Shown here piece after piece: positions 30,683 through 44,703 of a stretch of DNA of 64,000 nucleotides. Each line of letters opens with the position of its first letter. Position 1 is the stretch's first letter. This DNA comes from Nocardia colli. GTDB lineage: Bacteria > Actinomycetota > Actinomycetes > Mycobacteriales > Mycobacteriaceae. The stretch covers positions 930,001 through 994,000 of the forward strand of contig NZ_VXLC01000001.1 of NCBI RefSeq assembly GCF_008704205.1. The letters are read 5' to 3'. A model generated the notes under the pieces. That model made no database searches, was not told the origin of the DNA, and saw only the letters and a program-made list of their open reading frames with translations. Position numbers and translations under genes: made by a program.

Positions 30683-31513
30683 GTGGCCTGTGGATTCCTC
30701 GAGGAATCCTTGTGGAGTCCTCGAGGAAACTCCTAGTTGTGCACCGGTTGGCTAACAGGTGTGGGGATGGACCGTCGGCCGTTCGCTAACAGGGACTTAT
30801 CCCCAGCTTCCCCAGGCGATCTTGCGCACAGGCAGTGACCAGCACGGCAGTCGGTCACGGGGTTGGGGAATCCTCGAGGAGTCCATGTGGAGTCCTCGAG
30901 GATTCCTCGAGTTGTCCACGCATCGGTACACACGTGTGAACAACCGGGTGAATTCGGTGGAACAACTCGAGGAGCACTCGAGGATGAATGTGGGACAACT
31001 TCGGAACTCCACAGACGCCCCTCGTTCATCCTCGAGACACCCCGCGGTCATCCCCACGGCACCACGCCCGCTGACCTGCGAATTCGGCGTCAGTGCACAG
31101 ATTCCACAGTGCCTACTACTACTTCAGTTCTTCTCCTAGAAGAACCTTCTTTAAAACAGGTGTGTGGAAAGTCGGGTTGAGGAGAGTCACGACTCGAACC
31201 ACTCCCGTCCCCAGGCAAGGAGAAGAGGGGAGCAGACCTACGAGCGACAGTTCGGTCCTCGACAGGATCCACACACCTGCCACGCACTCACCGGGATGAC
31301 CGAACGTCAGGCCGACAAGAACCGCCGGAGGGTCGGGCTAGGCCACAGCTCCAGTCGCGGGTACGGTTTGGTGTCGGTCGCCTGTGCCACACTTTCCATG
31401 GCGGCTGATCCACATCCTGCGCGAATCAATGTTGAACGAGCCGACAGGCTTGGAGGACGAATGTCCGGCCACCGCATAACAGCTCACGGAACTGGGAGAG
31501 GACAGATCGGGCG
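30683..31513. other. oriC: origin of replication (oriC), dnaA-dnaN intergenic region
   Basis: 831 bp between dnaA and dnaN without a gene, the standard place of oriC in actinobacteria. It contains DnaA-box-like sequences, for example TTATCCCCA (30797-30805), TTGTCCACG (30912-30920) and TGTGAACAA (30935-30943), each one base from a consensus box. Eight CTCGAG motifs, several as TCCTCGAGGA palindromes, lie between 30695 and 31036. An AT-richer part near 31100-31165 carries CTACTACTACTTC and a 19-bp inverted repeat (31127-31145), and is a candidate unwinding element. Confidence 0.9.
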
Positions 31514-32689
31514 ATGGAGCTTGCAAGCATGAAGTTTCGGGTCGCCCGAGAGGACTTCGCCGAATCGGTTGCCTGGGTGGCACGTAGCCTCCCGTCCCGG
31601 CCTCCCGTCCCGGTACTCGGTGGCGTGCTGCTGGTCGCCGACGAAGGCGGGCTCACCGTCTCCGGCTTCGACTACGAGGTCTCCGCGCAGATGCGGGTCG
31701 CCGCCGAGGTCGCCGGTCCGGGCGAGGTTCTCGTCTCCGGCCGGTTGCTCGCCGACATCACCAAGTCGCTGTCGAACAAGCCGGTCGACGTGTCGGTGGA
31801 CGGCACCCGGGTGCTGATCGCCTGTGGCAGTGCGAAGTTCTCCCTGCCGACCATGCCGGTCGAGGACTATCCCCAGCTGCCCGAGGTGCCGCAGCAGACC
31901 GGCGAGCTGAGCGTCGACGTGTTCGCCAACGCGGTCGGCCAGGTCGCCGTCGCGGCTGGCCGCGACGACACGCTCCCGATGCTCACCGGCATCCGCGTCG
32001 AGATCGAGGGTTCGAAGGTGGTGCTCGCGGCCACCGACCGGTTCCGTCTCGCGGTTCGCCACATCGAGTGGTCGCCTGCCGATGCCGCGATCGAGACCGC
32101 GGTGCTCATCCCGGCCAGGACGCTGTCCGAGGCCGCCAAGACGCTCGGCTCTTCCGATGCGCCCGTGCAGCTTTCGCTCGGCACCGGTGCCGGGTCGGAC
32201 GGCCTGCTCGGCATCGTGAACGCGGGCCGCCGGACCACCACCAGGCTGCTCGACGCCGAATTCCCCAAGTTCCGTCAGCTGCTGCCGAAGGAACACACCT
32301 CGATCGCCACCCTCCAGGTGTCCGTGCTGACCGAGGCGATCAAGCGCGTCGCCCTGGTCGCCGAGCGCGGCGCCCAGGTGCGGCTGGAGTTCTCCACCGA
32401 GGGCCTGCAACTGTCCGCCGGTGGCGACGATGCCGGTCGCGCCGAGGAATGGCTGGAGGCCGACTTCCGCGGCGAATCGCTGACCATCGCGTTCAACCCG
32501 GGCTACCTGATCGACGGCCTGTCCGCGCTGCACGCCGAGCGGGTCACCTTCGGGTTCACCACGCCGAGCCGGCCCGCGGTGCTGCTGCCCGCCGTCGAGG
32601 ACGAGCCGAAGGTGCTCGAGTCGGGCGCGTTCGCCGCCCTGGACAGCCCGTACACCTACCTGCTGATGCCGGTCCGGCTGCCGGGCTGA
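31514..32689 (+). CDS. dnaN: DNA polymerase III beta subunit (sliding clamp)
   Basis: 391 residues. Family hallmarks include '[16 protein letters not shown]', '[14 protein letters not shown]', '[14 protein letters not shown]', '[13 protein letters not shown]', '[13 protein letters not shown]' and the C-terminal '[10 protein letters not shown]'. The ring dimer holds the replicative polymerase on DNA. I took the ATG at 31514; an ATG at 31529 (MKFRVARED) is closer to the family N-terminus and also possible. It follows oriC directly, and, unlike in mycobacteria, no gnd gene separates it from recF. Confidence 0.96.
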   Translation: MELASMKFRVAREDFAESVAWVARSLPSRPPVPVLGGVLLVADEGGLTVSGFDYEVSAQMRVAAEVAGPGEVLVSGRLLADITKSLSNKPVDVSVDGTRVLIACGSAKFSLPTMPVEDYPQLPEVPQQTGELSVDVFANAVGQVAVAAGRDDTLPMLTGIRVEIEGSKVVLAATDRFRLAVRHIEWSPADAAIETAVLIPARTLSEAAKTLGSSDAPVQLSLGTGAGSDGLLGIVNAGRRTTTRLLDAEFPKFRQLLPKEHTSIATLQVSVLTEAIKRVALVAERGAQVRLEFSTEGLQLSAGGDDAGRAEEWLEADFRGESLTIAFNPGYLIDGLSALHAERVTFGFTTPSRPAVLLPAVEDEPKVLESGAFAALDSPYTYLLMPVRLPG

Positions 32690-32911
32690 GCACCTGTGCA
32701 CGACCGCGATCCGAGTTCGGTCGTTGCCTCGGTCGCCGCGAAACCGATAGCCACGCTGCGGGATTCGGCGATCGGGCGGCCGAGTTCGGCGAGATTCATG
32801 CACAGGTCGCACACAGACTGTGCATGGGCGGCGACGGTTTCGGCGCCCGCGTGGATGCGTTGTGCACAACTTCAAGTGACGGAACTCGCGCAGGTAGGGG
32901 CCAGGTAGCGG
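32690..32911. other. dnaN-recF spacer with TGTGCA-containing inverted repeats
   Basis: 222 bp with no gene. It holds an 8-bp inverted repeat ATGCACAG/CTGTGCAT (32798-32825) and several further TGTGCA words, including the palindrome TTGTGCACAA near 32862. Their role is unknown. Confidence 0.6.
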
Positions 32912-34093
32912 ATGTTCATCAGAACACTGTCGCTGCGTGACTTCCGCTCCTGGGACCACGCGGAACTCGAATTATCCCCAGGCCGAACGGTTTTCCTCGG
33001 CTCGAACGGCAACGGCAAGACCAACCTGCTCGAGGCGATCGGCTACCTGGCCACCCTCGGCTCGCATCGGGTCTCCGCCGATGCCCCGCTGATCCGGCTG
33101 GGCGCGGACAAGGCCAGGATCGGCGCGTCCGTGGTCAACACCGGCCGCGAACTGCGCATCGACATCGAGCTGAACCAGGGCGCCGCCAATCGCGCGCAGA
33201 TCAATCGCTCGCCCGCCCGGCGACCGCGGGAGATCCTCGGCATCCTGCAGACGGTGCTGTTCGCGCCCGAGGATCTCGCGCTGGTGCGCGGCGATCCGGG
33301 CGAGCGCCGGCGGTTCATGGACGAGTTGTGCACAGCTCGGCTGCCCAGGCTCGCCGCCGTGCGCAGCGACTACGACCGGGTGCTGCGCCAGCGCTCGGCA
33401 TTGTTGAAATCCGCTGGGCGGCAAGCCCGATCGAAGTCGGATCTGAGCACCCTCGACGTGTGGGACGGTCACCTGGCCACCCACGCCTCGGTGCTGCTGA
33501 CCTACCGGCTGCGCCTGGTGCACGACCTGTACCCATACCTCGCCCAGGCCTACGCCTCGCTCGCGCCCGAATCCCGGCCTGCCGCAATCGCTTACCGCAG
33601 CGCCACCTTGCCGCCCGAATTCCTGGATCCGGCAAGGGAACCCGCACCGGACGACACCGAGGCGCTCGAAGCGATCATGCTGCGCGAGCTGGCCACCGCC
33701 CGGACGAAGGAACTCGAACGCGGCGTCTGTCTCGTCGGTCCGCACCGTGACGAATTGGAACTGAACCTCGGTGAGGCGCCGGCCAAGGGTTTCGCCAGTC
33801 ACGGCGAATCCTGGTCGTTCGCCCTCGCCCTGCGCCTGGCCGCGTTCGAGCTGTTGCGCGCCAACGGATCCGAACCGGTGCTGCTGCTCGACGACGTGTT
33901 CGCCGAACTCGACCGCCGTCGGCGCACCGCCCTGGCCGCCGTCGCCGCGGGCGCGGAACAGGTGTTGATCACCGCCGCGGTGCCGGAGGACGTCCCGGCC
34001 GAACTCGCCGCCGTGCCGCTGCGGGTGGAAACCAGCGGTGGCGGCGACGGCCGCACCTCCCGGATCGCCGAGCCGGTTACCCCGGCATCATGA
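32912..34093 (+). CDS. recF: DNA replication and repair protein RecF
   Basis: 393 residues. N-terminal Walker A '[20 protein letters not shown]', the '[21 protein letters not shown]' signature split by register, and a C-terminal ABC-type Walker B '[12 protein letters not shown]' identify RecF. It loads RecA at single-strand gaps. Start ATG at 32912; there is GTAGGGGCCAGGTAGCG upstream with a weak ribosome-binding site. It lies in the standard dnaN-recF-dciA-gyrB order. Confidence 0.96.
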   Translation: MFIRTLSLRDFRSWDHAELELSPGRTVFLGSNGNGKTNLLEAIGYLATLGSHRVSADAPLIRLGADKARIGASVVNTGRELRIDIELNQGAANRAQINRSPARRPREILGILQTVLFAPEDLALVRGDPGERRRFMDELCTARLPRLAAVRSDYDRVLRQRSALLKSAGRQARSKSDLSTLDVWDGHLATHASVLLTYRLRLVHDLYPYLAQAYASLAPESRPAAIAYRSATLPPEFLDPAREPAPDDTEALEAIMLRELATARTKELERGVCLVGPHRDELELNLGEAPAKGFASHGESWSFALALRLAAFELLRANGSEPVLLLDDVFAELDRRRRTALAAVAAGAEQVLITAAVPEDVPAELAAVPLRVETSGGGDGRTSRIAEPVTPAS

Positions 34094-34128
34094 CGAACGC
34101 ACTGTGACGTATGCACAGAAAAGCATGG

Positions 34129-34151
34129 TTATCAACAGGTCCTGTGGACAA
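34129..34151. promoter_or_regulatory. DnaA box pair between recF and dciA
   Basis: TGTGGACAA at 34143-34151 is the exact complement of the mycobacterial box TTGTCCACA. TTATCAACA at 34129-34137 differs from the E. coli-type box at one base. They lie in the 149-bp spacer upstream of dciA. Confidence 0.7.
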
Positions 34152-34242
34152 CTAGTGCGGGTATTGCCGCATCTGAGGCGTCTGTTCTGTCGGTGCGCTG
34201 TCGTAGAGTGACCCTCTGGCCGCGCGAGACGAGAGGAGCCTG

Positions 34243-34800
34243 GTGACCGATCAAAATGGCGCCGAACCGGCAGGTAAAGAGCCGGAATTGCGCGGTGTGG
34301 ATCTGGCCAGGCGGGCACTCGAAGAGGCGCGGGCCGCGGCAAAGGCGAGTGGGAAGTCCGTTGGGCAGGGGCGTTCCTCGCCGCAGCGCAAGCTGCGGAC
34401 CGGGGCGCGGCGGCGCAGCGGCTGGTCGGGCGCGGGCCCGGATCCGCGTGATCCCCAGCTGTTCGGCGCGTTGACCGGCTCCTTGGCGAAGAACCGCGGC
34501 TGGTCCGCCAAGGTCGCCGAGGGCACGGTGTTCGGCCGCTGGGCCGGCGTCGTCGGCGAGGACATCGCCGCCCATGCCACCCCGTTGACGCTGAAGGACA
34601 ACGTGCTGAGCATCGCGGCCGAATCCACCGCCTGGGCAACCCAATTGCGCATGTTGCAGAGCCAGATCCTGGCGAAGATCAGCGCCGCGGTCGGTCCGGG
34701 CATCGTGACCTCGCTGAAGATCAGCGGGCCCGCGGCGCCCAGCTGGCGCAAGGGCGAACGGCACGTGCGCGGTCGCGGACCACGCGATACCTACGGGTAA
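34243..34800 (+). CDS. dciA: DciA (DUF721), replicative helicase operator
   Basis: 185 residues, the Rv0004 equivalent between recF and gyrB. The DUF721 core is '[33 protein letters not shown]' split by register, followed by '[16 protein letters not shown]'. DciA loads or activates DnaB helicase in bacteria lacking DnaC. The N-terminal 75 residues are basic and low-complexity. The start is GTG at 34243 after GAGAGGAG. Confidence 0.93.
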   Translation: MTDQNGAEPAGKEPELRGVDLARRALEEARAAAKASGKSVGQGRSSPQRKLRTGARRRSGWSGAGPDPRDPQLFGALTGSLAKNRGWSAKVAEGTVFGRWAGVVGEDIAAHATPLTLKDNVLSIAAESTAWATQLRMLQSQILAKISAAVGPGIVTSLKISGPAAPSWRKGERHVRGRGPRDTYG

Positions 34801-37267
<2,467 letters not shown>

Positions 37268-37322
37268 GCCGGTGCGCGTTGCCACGTCACCGCAACCGCA
37301 CCAGGCCCGCTAAGGAGACTTC

Positions 37323-39845
<2,523 letters not shown>

Positions 39846-39885
39846 ACCCACCAGCGGCGGCAACGAACGGATCTAAGGATTCCCA

Positions 39886-41064
39886 TTGACCACTCCGAAT
39901 CAGCCGAATGACGAGCGGCACCAGACGAACGGTGTGACCGAGCGGATCGCACCGTCCCCGATTCCGCCGCGGCCGATCCCCCGGCCGAATTCGTCGGCCG
40001 ATCACGGCCAGCCGGGCGGCGGGCAGCCAGGTGGCGGCCAGCCGAACGGTGGTGGTGGGCAATCCGCCGCAGGCCAGCCGGGCGGGCAGCAGCACGGTAA
40101 TCAACCCGGCGGCGGCCCGTCCGGCCAGCAAGGCGGACAGCAGCGCGAAATGCAAGACCAGCAAGGCGATTTCGCGGGCAAGCCGAAGGGGCCGGAGCAG
40201 GCTCCCGGTCAAAGCGGCCAAGATCCGTTCGATCAGACTGTCCGCATGAACAACTCAGAGCCCGGCGCACCCGAGTCGGGGGATCAGTCCGGTGGCAACG
40301 GTGGTGGCCAATCGCCGTTCCAGGACGGCTGGGCACAACTGCCGCAGCGGGAACCACAGTCCAACCTGTACCGGCCCGGCCAGGCGCCGGTCACCGGACG
40401 CCCGAGCGGCTCCGGCGGCCCGGGTGGCGGCGGTCTGAGCGGCGGTGGTCTCGGCGGTGGCGTATCCAACGCGCGCACCACCGCCGACCTCGCGGCCAAG
40501 GCGGCACGCAAGGAAGCCGCCATGGTGAAGTCCGTCGGCATCGACGGACCGACCCGCAGCATCGCCCGGCCCGAACTGATCAAGGACATGCCGGACCTCT
40601 CCGAGATCCGGCACCCGCTGCCGCCGTCGGCCGAGCACACCGGCCCGCAGACGCCGATCTCGCCCGCCGTGCCGGTCGCGGTCGCCGCGGCCGTCGCCAC
40701 CGGCGAGCCGCTGCGCGCCACCGTGCAGATCCGCCGGATCGACCCCTGGTCGACCCTGAAGATCTCGCTGGTGATCAGCGTCGCCATGTTCTTCGTCTGG
40801 ATGCTCGCCGTCGGCCTGCTCTACATCGTGCTCGAGGGCATGGGCGTGTGGGAGCGGTTGAACAACACCTTCACCGACATGGTCTCGCAGGACAGCGGAT
40901 CGGTCGGGCTCATCGACGCGGGCACCGTCTTCGGCTACGCGGGCGTCATCGGGCTGATCAACGTGGTGCTGTTCACCGCCCTCGGCACCGTCGGCACGTT
41001 CATCTACAACCAGTGCTGCGATCTGGTCGGCGGCATCCAGGTCACCCTGGCCGACCCCGACTAG
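39886..41064 (+). CDS. DUF3566 transmembrane protein (Rv0007-like)
   Basis: 392 residues. The first 265 are a low-complexity Gly/Gln/Pro-rich cytosolic stretch. The conserved DUF3566 part follows: '[34 protein letters not shown]', here read in parts, then a second membrane helix and the C-terminal '[11 protein letters not shown]'. It equals Rv0007, always downstream of gyrA. The function is unknown. It starts at a TTG (39886) with a weak ribosome-binding site; no ATG or GTG fits. It ends before a hairpin terminator. Confidence 0.92.
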   Translation: MTTPNQPNDERHQTNGVTERIAPSPIPPRPIPRPNSSADHGQPGGGQPGGGQPNGGGGQSAAGQPGGQQHGNQPGGGPSGQQGGQQREMQDQQGDFAGKPKGPEQAPGQSGQDPFDQTVRMNNSEPGAPESGDQSGGNGGGQSPFQDGWAQLPQREPQSNLYRPGQAPVTGRPSGSGGPGGGGLSGGGLGGGVSNARTTADLAAKAARKEAAMVKSVGIDGPTRSIARPELIKDMPDLSEIRHPLPPSAEHTGPQTPISPAVPVAVAAAVATGEPLRATVQIRRIDPWSTLKISLVISVAMFFVWMLAVGLLYIVLEGMGVWERLNNTFTDMVSQDSGSVGLIDAGTVFGYAGVIGLINVVLFTALGTVGTFIYNQCCDLVGGIQVTLADPD

Positions 41065-41081
41065 AAAACCTCGAAAACCAC

Positions 41082-41125
41082 CGGCCGGTGCCGTCCCCAT
41101 CCAGGGGCCGGCACCGGCCGTTTTT
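41082..41125 (+). terminator. terminator after the DUF3566 gene
   Basis: 17-bp imperfect GC stem (CGGCCGGTGCCG... with ...CGGCACCGGCCG), extended by CCCC/GGGG, short loop, then TTTTT. Confidence 0.92.
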
Positions 41126-41223
41126 CGATCGATATCGGCCCTTCTACCAGCCGTTTTGGTCGTTCATGTGCAAGTCGGGTAATCTCTAGCCTCGGCTCAG
41201 GTGGAAGAACACAAGAGCCATAC

Positions 41224-41297
41224 GGGCCTATAGCTCAGGCGGTTAGAGCGCTTCGCTGATAACGAAGAGGTCGGAGGTTCAAGTCCTCCTAGGCCCA
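41224..41297 (+). tRNA. ileT: tRNA-Ile (GAT)
   Basis: 74 nt. Acceptor GGGCCTA pairs with TAGGCCC plus discriminator A. The anticodon loop CTGATAA gives anticodon GAT at 41258-41260, and the T-arm GGAGGTTCAAGTCCTCC is complete. CCA is not encoded. It lies in the mycobacterial position after the Rv0007 homologue. Confidence 0.97.
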
Positions 41298-41326
41298 CTC
41301 CCGAACATCACAGTAGGGTGGGAACC

Positions 41327-41434
41327 ATGAAGTTTCTTGTCACGGTAGGTGCCGTGGTAGCGGTTCTCATCGGCATCTCCAAGCTGCGCCAGCGCAACGA
41401 CGCGGACATGTGGCACGAGGTCACCACCCGCTGA
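41327..41434 (+). CDS. DLW-39 family small membrane protein
   Basis: 35 residues: MKFLVTVGAVVAVLIGISKL, then a basic stretch and 'DADMWHEVTTR'. A single N-terminal hydrophobic helix followed by an acidic D-x-L/M-W motif near the end matches the small actinobacterial DLW-39 family, which occurs between tRNA-Ile and tRNA-Ala. Here Met replaces the Leu of DLW. The ATG at 41327 follows GGTGGGAA. The function is unknown. Confidence 0.82.
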   Translation: MKFLVTVGAVVAVLIGISKLRQRNDADMWHEVTTR

Positions 41435-41437
41435 CTC

Positions 41438-41510
41438 GGGGCCTTAGCTCAATTGGCAGAGCACTGCCTTTGCAAGGCAGGGGTTAGGGGTTCGATTCCC
41501 CTAGGCTCCA
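41438..41510 (+). tRNA. alaT: tRNA-Ala (TGC)
   Basis: 73 nt. Acceptor GGGGCCT pairs with AGGCTCC (one G-T) plus discriminator A. The anticodon loop gives TGC at 41471-41473, and the T-arm AGGGGTTCGATTCCCCT is intact. CCA is not encoded. Second tRNA of the ile-ala pair that follows gyrA in related genomes. Confidence 0.97.
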
Positions 41511-41790
41511 CTCGTAGGTTGCTCATGCTCATGGAAGGCATGAGCCGGGCTCGTTCCGCGTGTTTTGTGGGGGCGCAGCCCCCACGCCCCGCCCGGAGGG
41601 GCTTTGCCCCCCGGACCCCCCTCTCTGGTCGGCAGTCCTGGGTTGTGGAGTGGTTCTGTTGACTGCCACCCAACTTTTGCTTATCGCCTCAGCCTGGATT
41701 GTGTTGCCCTGGATTGTGTTGTCGGGCAGGTGTGAATCCTGCCGACGCTGGCGGACTCACTGGCCGGACGGGTGAAATCTGGCGCGCCTC
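41511..41790. repeat. gene-free spacer with GC-rich inverted repeats
   Basis: No gene is supported. CTCATGC/GCATGAG (41522-41543), GTGGGGGC-GCA-GCCCCCAC (41567-41585) and GGGGC-TTT-GCCCC (about 41597-41610) form a row of hairpins. GC-rich hairpin elements of this style are common in intergenic DNA of Nocardia-Streptomyces type genomes. Confidence 0.65.
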
Positions 41791-41794
41791 AGCT

Positions 41795-41810
41795 TGTTCC
41801 ACGTGGAACG
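41795..41810. other. parS-like site 10
   Basis: TGTTCCACGTGGAACG contains a perfect 14-bp palindrome GTTCCACGTGGAAC. It has three mismatches from consensus but full symmetry. Confidence 0.75.
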
Positions 41811-41844
41811 GCTGAGGCCATCGGTGGGTGACGTGGGATATTCA

Positions 41845-41894
41845 GCACCCCAGTACTTCTCGGATGCGAGAGGGCTGGGGTGCTTTTCGCTTTT
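41845..41894 (+). terminator. intrinsic terminator at the 3' end of the DUF1444-like gene
   Basis: GCACCCCAG (41845-41853) pairs with CTGGGGTGC (41875-41883), followed by TTTTCGCTTTT on the plus strand. It probably stops plus-strand transcription from the tRNA region. Confidence 0.8.
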
Positions 41895-43084
41895 CAGCGG
41901 GGGATTGCGGCCGCTTCCAGGCGGGCGAGGGTTTCGGGGGTCGGCCAGTGGCGGATTTCGTAGCGGCGGGGGGACATGTTCGGGATGGGGGTCAGGCCGA
42001 CTACCTCGGCTACGGCGGGGAAGGGGACTTCGAAGAGGGTGTGCATCTGGCCGTTCTCTTCGGTGCAGAAGATGACTCGATCGGCTTCGGGGAGTAGGTA
42101 TTCGACGTCTTTGCCCCAGATGGTGGCGGTGTAGGGGCCGGTGTCGTCGGCTACGTACATGACCGAGCCGGCGAAGGCGGGGGCCAGGTCTTCGTGGTCG
42201 GGGTAGGCGAGGTGGTCGTCTACGGCTTGCTCCAGGGCGGTGGACTGGGCGCCGTATTCGGTTACGGCCAAACCACATCGGGCGCGCAGGGCCAGGGCGC
42301 GGTGGCGGTGGTCGGGGGATTGGTCGAGCGGTATCACGGTGCCGTGGTCGTCGACCGTGTAGGCCTGGGGGGAGATGGGGCGGACGGCTTCTCGGTAGCG
42401 CTGTTCGACGTGTTCGAAGAGGGGCGCGAGGTCGTCCAGGTCGGGGGCGATGATGAGGGTGTCCACGTCGGGGAGGAAGGCGATGGGGCGGTGGGTGCCG
42501 TCGCCGGAGCCGGCGAGCCAGCCGGGGACCAGGGGCCAGGAGGTGCAGTAGCCGTCGCCGTTGTCGGCGAAGTGGATCAGGCCGTCACCCTGGAAGCCGC
42601 CGGAACCGACCAGGGCGGTGAGGTTTTCGCGGGCGGCGGCGAAGACCTCGTCGGCGCTGACGTTCAAGTCCCGCAGGGTCGCCGTGGAGACGATGGAGCG
42701 GGAGTGCGGGCGGTCGATGGCGACGAGTTCGTCGATGAACGGGAAGGCGGGGCGGGAGATCGGCCGCATGCCGTCGGCGGGGGAGCTGATGCCGAAGGTG
42801 CTTGGGCGCAGGATCGGTCGCAGCAGCGGGCGGACCTCGGCCCAGCTGTCCGGAGTGTCGTCGTCGGTCAGGCCGGCGACGAAGTTCGCGATTCGGCGGT
42901 CCCGGTCTTCCGCGCCGAGCCCGGCGGTCTCGCGATAGATGTTGCCGAGGTACAGCTGGAGACTGCCGACGGTGATCTTGAAATCGCCGGGGTCGTACTC
43001 CGCGTCGTGCTGGCCGGCGGCGGTCAGTTGGTGCAGGACGAGCGCTGCGAACTGGTCTGCGTCGGTCCCGATGTTCTCCTCCAC
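41894..43084 (-). CDS. hypothetical protein, DUF1444 (YtpQ)-like
   Basis: 396 residues, soluble. The central part 'FPFIDELVAIDRPHSRSIVSTATLRDLNVSADEVFAAARENL', read in parts, resembles the 'ADL-x-x-LGIS-x-EL-x-x-A-x-ENL' pattern of DUF1444/YtpQ proteins; I offer this from memory. The function is unknown. The codon use on the reverse strand fits the genome. Some minus-strand codons use G-poor third positions near the 3' end, but the frame is intact. The ATG at 43084 follows GGAG. Confidence 0.75.
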   Translation of the reverse strand: MEENIGTDADQFAALVLHQLTAAGQHDAEYDPGDFKITVGSLQLYLGNIYRETAGLGAEDRDRRIANFVAGLTDDDTPDSWAEVRPLLRPILRPSTFGISSPADGMRPISRPAFPFIDELVAIDRPHSRSIVSTATLRDLNVSADEVFAAARENLTALVGSGGFQGDGLIHFADNGDGYCTSWPLVPGWLAGSGDGTHRPIAFLPDVDTLIIAPDLDDLAPLFEHVEQRYREAVRPISPQAYTVDDHGTVIPLDQSPDHRHRALALRARCGLAVTEYGAQSTALEQAVDDHLAYPDHEDLAPAFAGSVMYVADDTGPYTATIWGKDVEYLLPEADRVIFCTEENGQMHTLFEVPFPAVAEVVGLTPIPNMSPRRYEIRHWPTPETLARLEAAAIPR

Positions 43085-43124
43085 GCGGCCACCGTAACCG
43101 GCAGGACCGACGACTGCACAGGAG

Positions 43125-43835
43125 TCACTGCTCGGAGAGCGGTCCGTGCCGATCGAGGTGCAGATAGGTGTAGCCGGTGACGATCAGGCAGACGACGGTG
43201 GCGGTGATCAGCATTGCCCAACCGGCGACGAGCATGCTCAGCAGACCACCGAGCAGGGCGCCCAGGGCGAAACTCAGGTAGAGCAGGAAGTAGCCGAGCC
43301 AGTCGGCGTAATCCCCGCCGCTCATGTGGCGTTCGATGCCCTGGGCCAGCTTCACCAAGGTTCCGGTGACGTAGCTCAGCGGCACGGACACCTCGCCGTC
43401 CTTGACGAACGAGGTGTTCAGCGCGCCGACGCCGAAGGCGACGAACAGGATCGGCACGAAGTCGATGGAGGCGGTATCCGGGTTCTGGAAGCGCACGATG
43501 TCGATGATCGAGGCGGTGGCCAGGCTGAACGTGGTCAGCAGGGTCGGGCCGTGCGGATGGCCGGACCAGTAGCGCCTGCGGCACCAGGAGGCGACGACGA
43601 CGCCACCCACGAACGAGGCGAGCAGCCCGGCGGCCGCGAGGGCGGTGTCGTTCTGCTGATGGAAGTGGCCGAGGATGGCGCGCTCGGTGTTGCCGGTCAT
43701 GAAGGTGACGAAGTAGCCGGCGGTATGCATGAACGCCGCGGCACCGATCAATCCGGCCAATGCGGCCAGTACCCAGGACAATCTGGCTTCGTTGTCGAAA
43801 AGTGCCCGTTTGCGTGCTTCGTCCGGTTTCGGCAC
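43125..43835 (-). CDS. DUF1275 (YoaK-like) membrane protein
   Basis: 236 residues with about six membrane helices. The N-terminal 'LAALAGLIGAAAFMHTAGYFVTFMTGNTERAIL' (read in parts) carries the family FMTGN motif. DUF1275 proteins are integral membrane proteins of unknown function. The start is GTG at 43835 after AAGGAG. A small upstream frame ends 3 nt before it. Confidence 0.9.
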   Translation of the reverse strand: MPKPDEARKRALFDNEARLSWVLAALAGLIGAAAFMHTAGYFVTFMTGNTERAILGHFHQQNDTALAAAGLLASFVGGVVVASWCRRRYWSGHPHGPTLLTTFSLATASIIDIVRFQNPDTASIDFVPILFVAFGVGALNTSFVKDGEVSVPLSYVTGTLVKLAQGIERHMSGGDYADWLGYFLLYLSFALGALLGGLLSMLVAGWAMLITATVVCLIVTGYTYLHLDRHGPLSEQ

Positions 43836-43838
43836 AGG

Positions 43839-44033
43839 TCAGGCTCCTTTCGCAGGCGAATGTGACTCTTCAGTGTTACCGCTCGCCGGCGGAACGCGCA
43901 TGCGCAGCGCCGTAGTTTGCCGGACGGTCACCAATGCGACATCGACCGACCGTTCGGCTGGCGGTGCGATCGGTTCGTCGGTATCCGTGCGGTAACCGAG
44001 GGACTCGAAAGTGCCGTCTTCCGTGGTCAGCAT
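43839..44033 (-). CDS. possible small hypothetical protein upstream of the DUF1275 gene
   Basis: 64 residues (MLTTEDGTFESLGYRTDTDE, then a mid part 'SVDVALVTVRQTT'). Its stop overlaps the ribosome-binding site of the DUF1275 gene, as in a coupled operon. No family is recognised and there is no strong ribosome-binding site, so it may not be real. The 43836-44162 spacer otherwise holds the divergent promoters. Confidence 0.35.
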   Translation of the reverse strand: MLTTEDGTFESLGYRTDTDEPIAPPAERSVDVALVTVRQTTALRMRVPPASGNTEESHSPAKGA

Positions 44034-44162
44034 CGGTGACGCATGATGCTGTCAGTAACAATTAGTAACCGACCGAAGCGGTTGCCGAACGGGGCGCGCG
44101 ATCGTACGCACGCCGACCGCCAGGCGATCCGTTGTGACCGGTCGCACGGAAGGAGCAGGGGC

Positions 44163-44663
44163 ATGACGAGCAAGGTCGCGTCGTTCACGGACCTCGAGCC
44201 GGAGTTCGACAGATACGTCGGGCAGATCGGCTACGCCACCATGGTGACCGTGGATCGGCAGCATCGGCCGCGGACCCGGGTGCTGATCCCCATCTGGGAG
44301 AAGATCGACGGTCACCCGCTCGGCTGGCTGGCCACCTACCGGACGCCGGTCAAGGAGGCGCACATCGCCGCCAATCCACACGTGAACTTCTCCTATTGGG
44401 CGCCGGGCAACAATTCGGTGGCGGTGGACGCGACCGCGGAGTGGGTCGACTCGCCCGAGGTCAGGCAGCGGGTTTGGCAGCTGTACCGGCAGACCAGCCC
44501 GCCCGGCGCCGGGTACGACCTCGGCCAGTTCTGGCGCTCGCCGCAGGACCCGAAACTGCAGATCCTGCGGCTGGATCCGTGGCGGATCCAGGTGATTCGC
44601 GGGCTGGATCTGCGCAGCCGGATCTGGCGGGCACCGGTCGGCGCCGAACGCGTCGCGGTCTGA
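44163..44663 (+). CDS. pyridoxamine 5'-phosphate oxidase-like flavin/F420-binding protein
   Basis: 166 residues. 'GYATMVTVDRQHRPRTRVLIPIW' starts a split-barrel fold of the PNPOx-like superfamily, with 'EAHIAANPHVNFSYWAPGNNSVAVDATAEWV' (read in parts) completing it. Members bind FMN or F420 and reduce varied substrates; the substrate cannot be read here. The start ATG at 44163 follows GGAAGGAG. The acyl-CoA-dehydrogenase-like gene follows 40 bp later. Confidence 0.85.
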   Translation: MTSKVASFTDLEPEFDRYVGQIGYATMVTVDRQHRPRTRVLIPIWEKIDGHPLGWLATYRTPVKEAHIAANPHVNFSYWAPGNNSVAVDATAEWVDSPEVRQRVWQLYRQTSPPGAGYDLGQFWRSPQDPKLQILRLDPWRIQVIRGLDLRSRIWRAPVGAERVAV

Positions 44664-44703
44664 CGACGGGCCGCGGCGGGCGGTCGCCGGTTACCGTGCA
44701 CGA

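Noticed and set aside
42194..43180. 328-codon plus-strand frame opposite the DUF1444-like gene
   Set aside because: Gly/Val/Asp/Glu-rich mirror frame with no motif; the minus-strand frame has a coherent protein sequence.
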